Shown here piece after piece: positions 63,258 through 64,000 of a stretch of 64,000 nucleotides of DNA. The stretch comes from Lachnospiraceae bacterium 3-1 (GTDB taxonomy: Bacteria > Bacillota > Clostridia > Lachnospirales > Lachnospiraceae): positions 57,236 to 121,235 of the forward strand of contig KE159573.1 in NCBI GenBank assembly GCA_000403255.2, read 5' to 3'. Position 1 is the stretch's first letter; every line of letters begins with the position of its first letter. The position numbers and the translations under genes are program-made. The notes below the pieces were generated by a model. That model made no database searches. It was given only the letters and a program-made list of their open reading frames with translations, and had not been told where the DNA came from.

Positions 63258-64000
63258 GTAAGCGATGAATAACTCACCGCCTACCTTTTTTCAAAAATTA
63301 GTTTTAAGCAGTAAACGGCTGCCGTTTACCCTCAATCCCTCTGCTCCGCAAGTGGCAGGGGAATTCTTTTTTCTGGAACATTTGACTCCACATCAATGAG
63401 TCCTGAACATTGCTCCTTAATAAAATCGCTCCATGGCATCAGCTGTTCTATACCTGCGGACGAATTCATGCAATCCGGCATATACAGGAGTACCGTATAG
63501 AGATACTGGAAGATATTCAGATTGTTCGCTTTTGCAGTTTCGACAATGCTGTACATTACTGCGCTTGCCCCTGCACCTGCCTCTGATGTGTGGAATAAGA
63601 ATGCTTTCCGTCCGATTGCATAGCTCTTGACCTTTCGTTCCGCACGGTTATTCGAGATCTCACATCTGCCATCCAGCAGATAGTTCATCAGGGTGTCATG
63701 GTGGTTTTGGGCATAGGCCACCGCTTTCCCAAGCTTGCTTCCGCCACTTGGATGCAGTGTGTCCAGCCAGTTCCAGAACTGCTCCCATACGGGCTGTTCC
63801 AGTTCCAGCCTTTGTTGTTTCCGTTCTTCCGGTTTCAGATCCTTCAGCGTCCGTTCCAGATAGAAGAGCTTGTTGCAATACATAAGTCCGATCTCCGCAG
63901 GAAGCAGCTGCCCTGCTTCTTCCCCATCCGGAAGTGCGGTATCTTCGATTGCTGCATCTGAATTGATATCCAGCAGCTTAAGCTTTTTACGCCTGCCTGC
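63258..64000 (-). mobile_element. IS66-family insertion sequence, right-edge partial
   Basis: The likely element end is GTAAGCGATGAATAACTCAC at 63258, since IS66 ends typically begin GTAAGCG. It contains the transposase and, 3' of it, a short palindrome GTAAACGGC/GCCGTTTAC (63311-63329). The other end lies beyond the window, so the target-site duplication cannot be checked. Confidence 0.65.
63332..64000 (-). CDS. IS66-family transposase, C-terminal part
   Basis: The frame is open from the right window edge to a TGA at 63332-63334, 222 codons. It shows the end of the IS66 DDE domain: EIGLMYCNKLFYLERTL, SKLGKAVAYAQNHHDTLMNY and then GRCEISNNRAERKVKSYAIG, in which NNRAER holds the last catalytic Glu, followed by the Tnp_C tail region (NNLNIFQYLYTVL). 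The N-terminal zinc-finger and first Asp residues lie outside. No frameshift is visible, so this copy may be intact. Confidence 0.95.
   Translation of the reverse strand, partial: AGRRKKLKLLDINSDAAIEDTALPDGEEAGQLLPAEIGLMYCNKLFYLERTLKDLKPEERKQQRLELEQPVWEQFWNWLDTLHPSGGSKLGKAVAYAQNHHDTLMNYLLDGRCEISNNRAERKVKSYAIGRKAFLFHTSEAGAGASAVMYSIVETAKANNLNIFQYLYTVLLYMPDCMNSSAGIEQLMPWSDFIKEQCSGLIDVESNVPEKRIPLPLAEQRD

Overview
The window looks like a chromosome segment from a gut Lachnospiraceae-type Clostridium relative (low-GC Firmicutes). The evidence is AGGAGG-type ribosome binding sites, an isc-type operon with an Rrf2 regulator, tig-clpP-clpX-lon-engB in a row, a SpoVB-like flippase, GPH-type sugar symport, and many short hairpin repeats. 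Species cannot be named from the sequence alone. Almost all genes lie on the minus strand; the exceptions are the proC fragment, a GH13 enzyme, a Uma2 remnant, an AraC regulator and the SpoVB-like flippase.

Layout. 1-3.2 kb: end of proC, an unrecognised 342-aa protein, a GH13 glucosidase and a deleted Uma2 pseudogene. 3.4-4.6 kb: a split ThrE-type exporter. 4.7-11.7 kb: a cell-surface glycan cluster (O-antigen-ligase-like protein, Big_2 repeat protein, DUF2298 membrane protein, GT2, GtrA). 12.1-22.0 kb: a complete glucuronide-use operon, read leftward from a divergent AraC regulator: GH2 enzyme, GPH symporter, HAD hydrolase, GH3 enzyme, mannonate dehydratase, glucuronate isomerase and an SDR fructuronate/mannonate oxidoreductase, ending in a strong terminator. 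23.5-27.6 kb: psd, then iscR-nifS-iscU-mnmA behind a palindromic operator. 27.8-31.1 kb: SpoVB-like flippase, AI-2E exporter, parvulin. 31.4-40.5 kb: znuA-znuC-znuB zinc/manganese uptake fused to the end of the tig-clpP-clpX-lon-engB proteostasis block.

41.4-46.1 kb: an aldolase-like gene, a Fic protein whose catalytic His is Tyr, a CHASE2 adenylate cyclase and a TIM-barrel isomerase; the last three overlap each other. 46.2-54.0 kb: a full Wadjet (JetABCD) plasmid-defence operon of the DUF5716 type (type III), in the order D-A-B-C with its own promoter. 54.1-57.2 kb: AEC transporter, a thioredoxin-reductase-like flavoprotein without an NADPH site, and a cysteine desulfidase. 57.4-58.6 kb: a duplicated FliD-like protein. 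58.8-62.9 kb: a heterodimeric BmrCD-type ABC exporter preceded by a 32-codon leader ORF and a terminator, i.e. a probable attenuator. 63.3 kb to the end: an IS66 transposase running off the edge.

The non-coding DNA is unusually structured. Two elements (11859-12044 and 31199-31398) share a three-hairpin core whose stems differ in sequence but keep their pairing, yet they sit inside unrelated terminal inverted repeats. A 701-bp foldback element (40644-41344) is almost entirely one imperfect inverted repeat. A third hairpin-rich repeat (62401-62612) sits between the attenuator and the ABC genes. The strongest candidates for under-described biology are the shared-core hairpin elements, the ABC attenuator and the Fic/CHASE2-cyclase operon.
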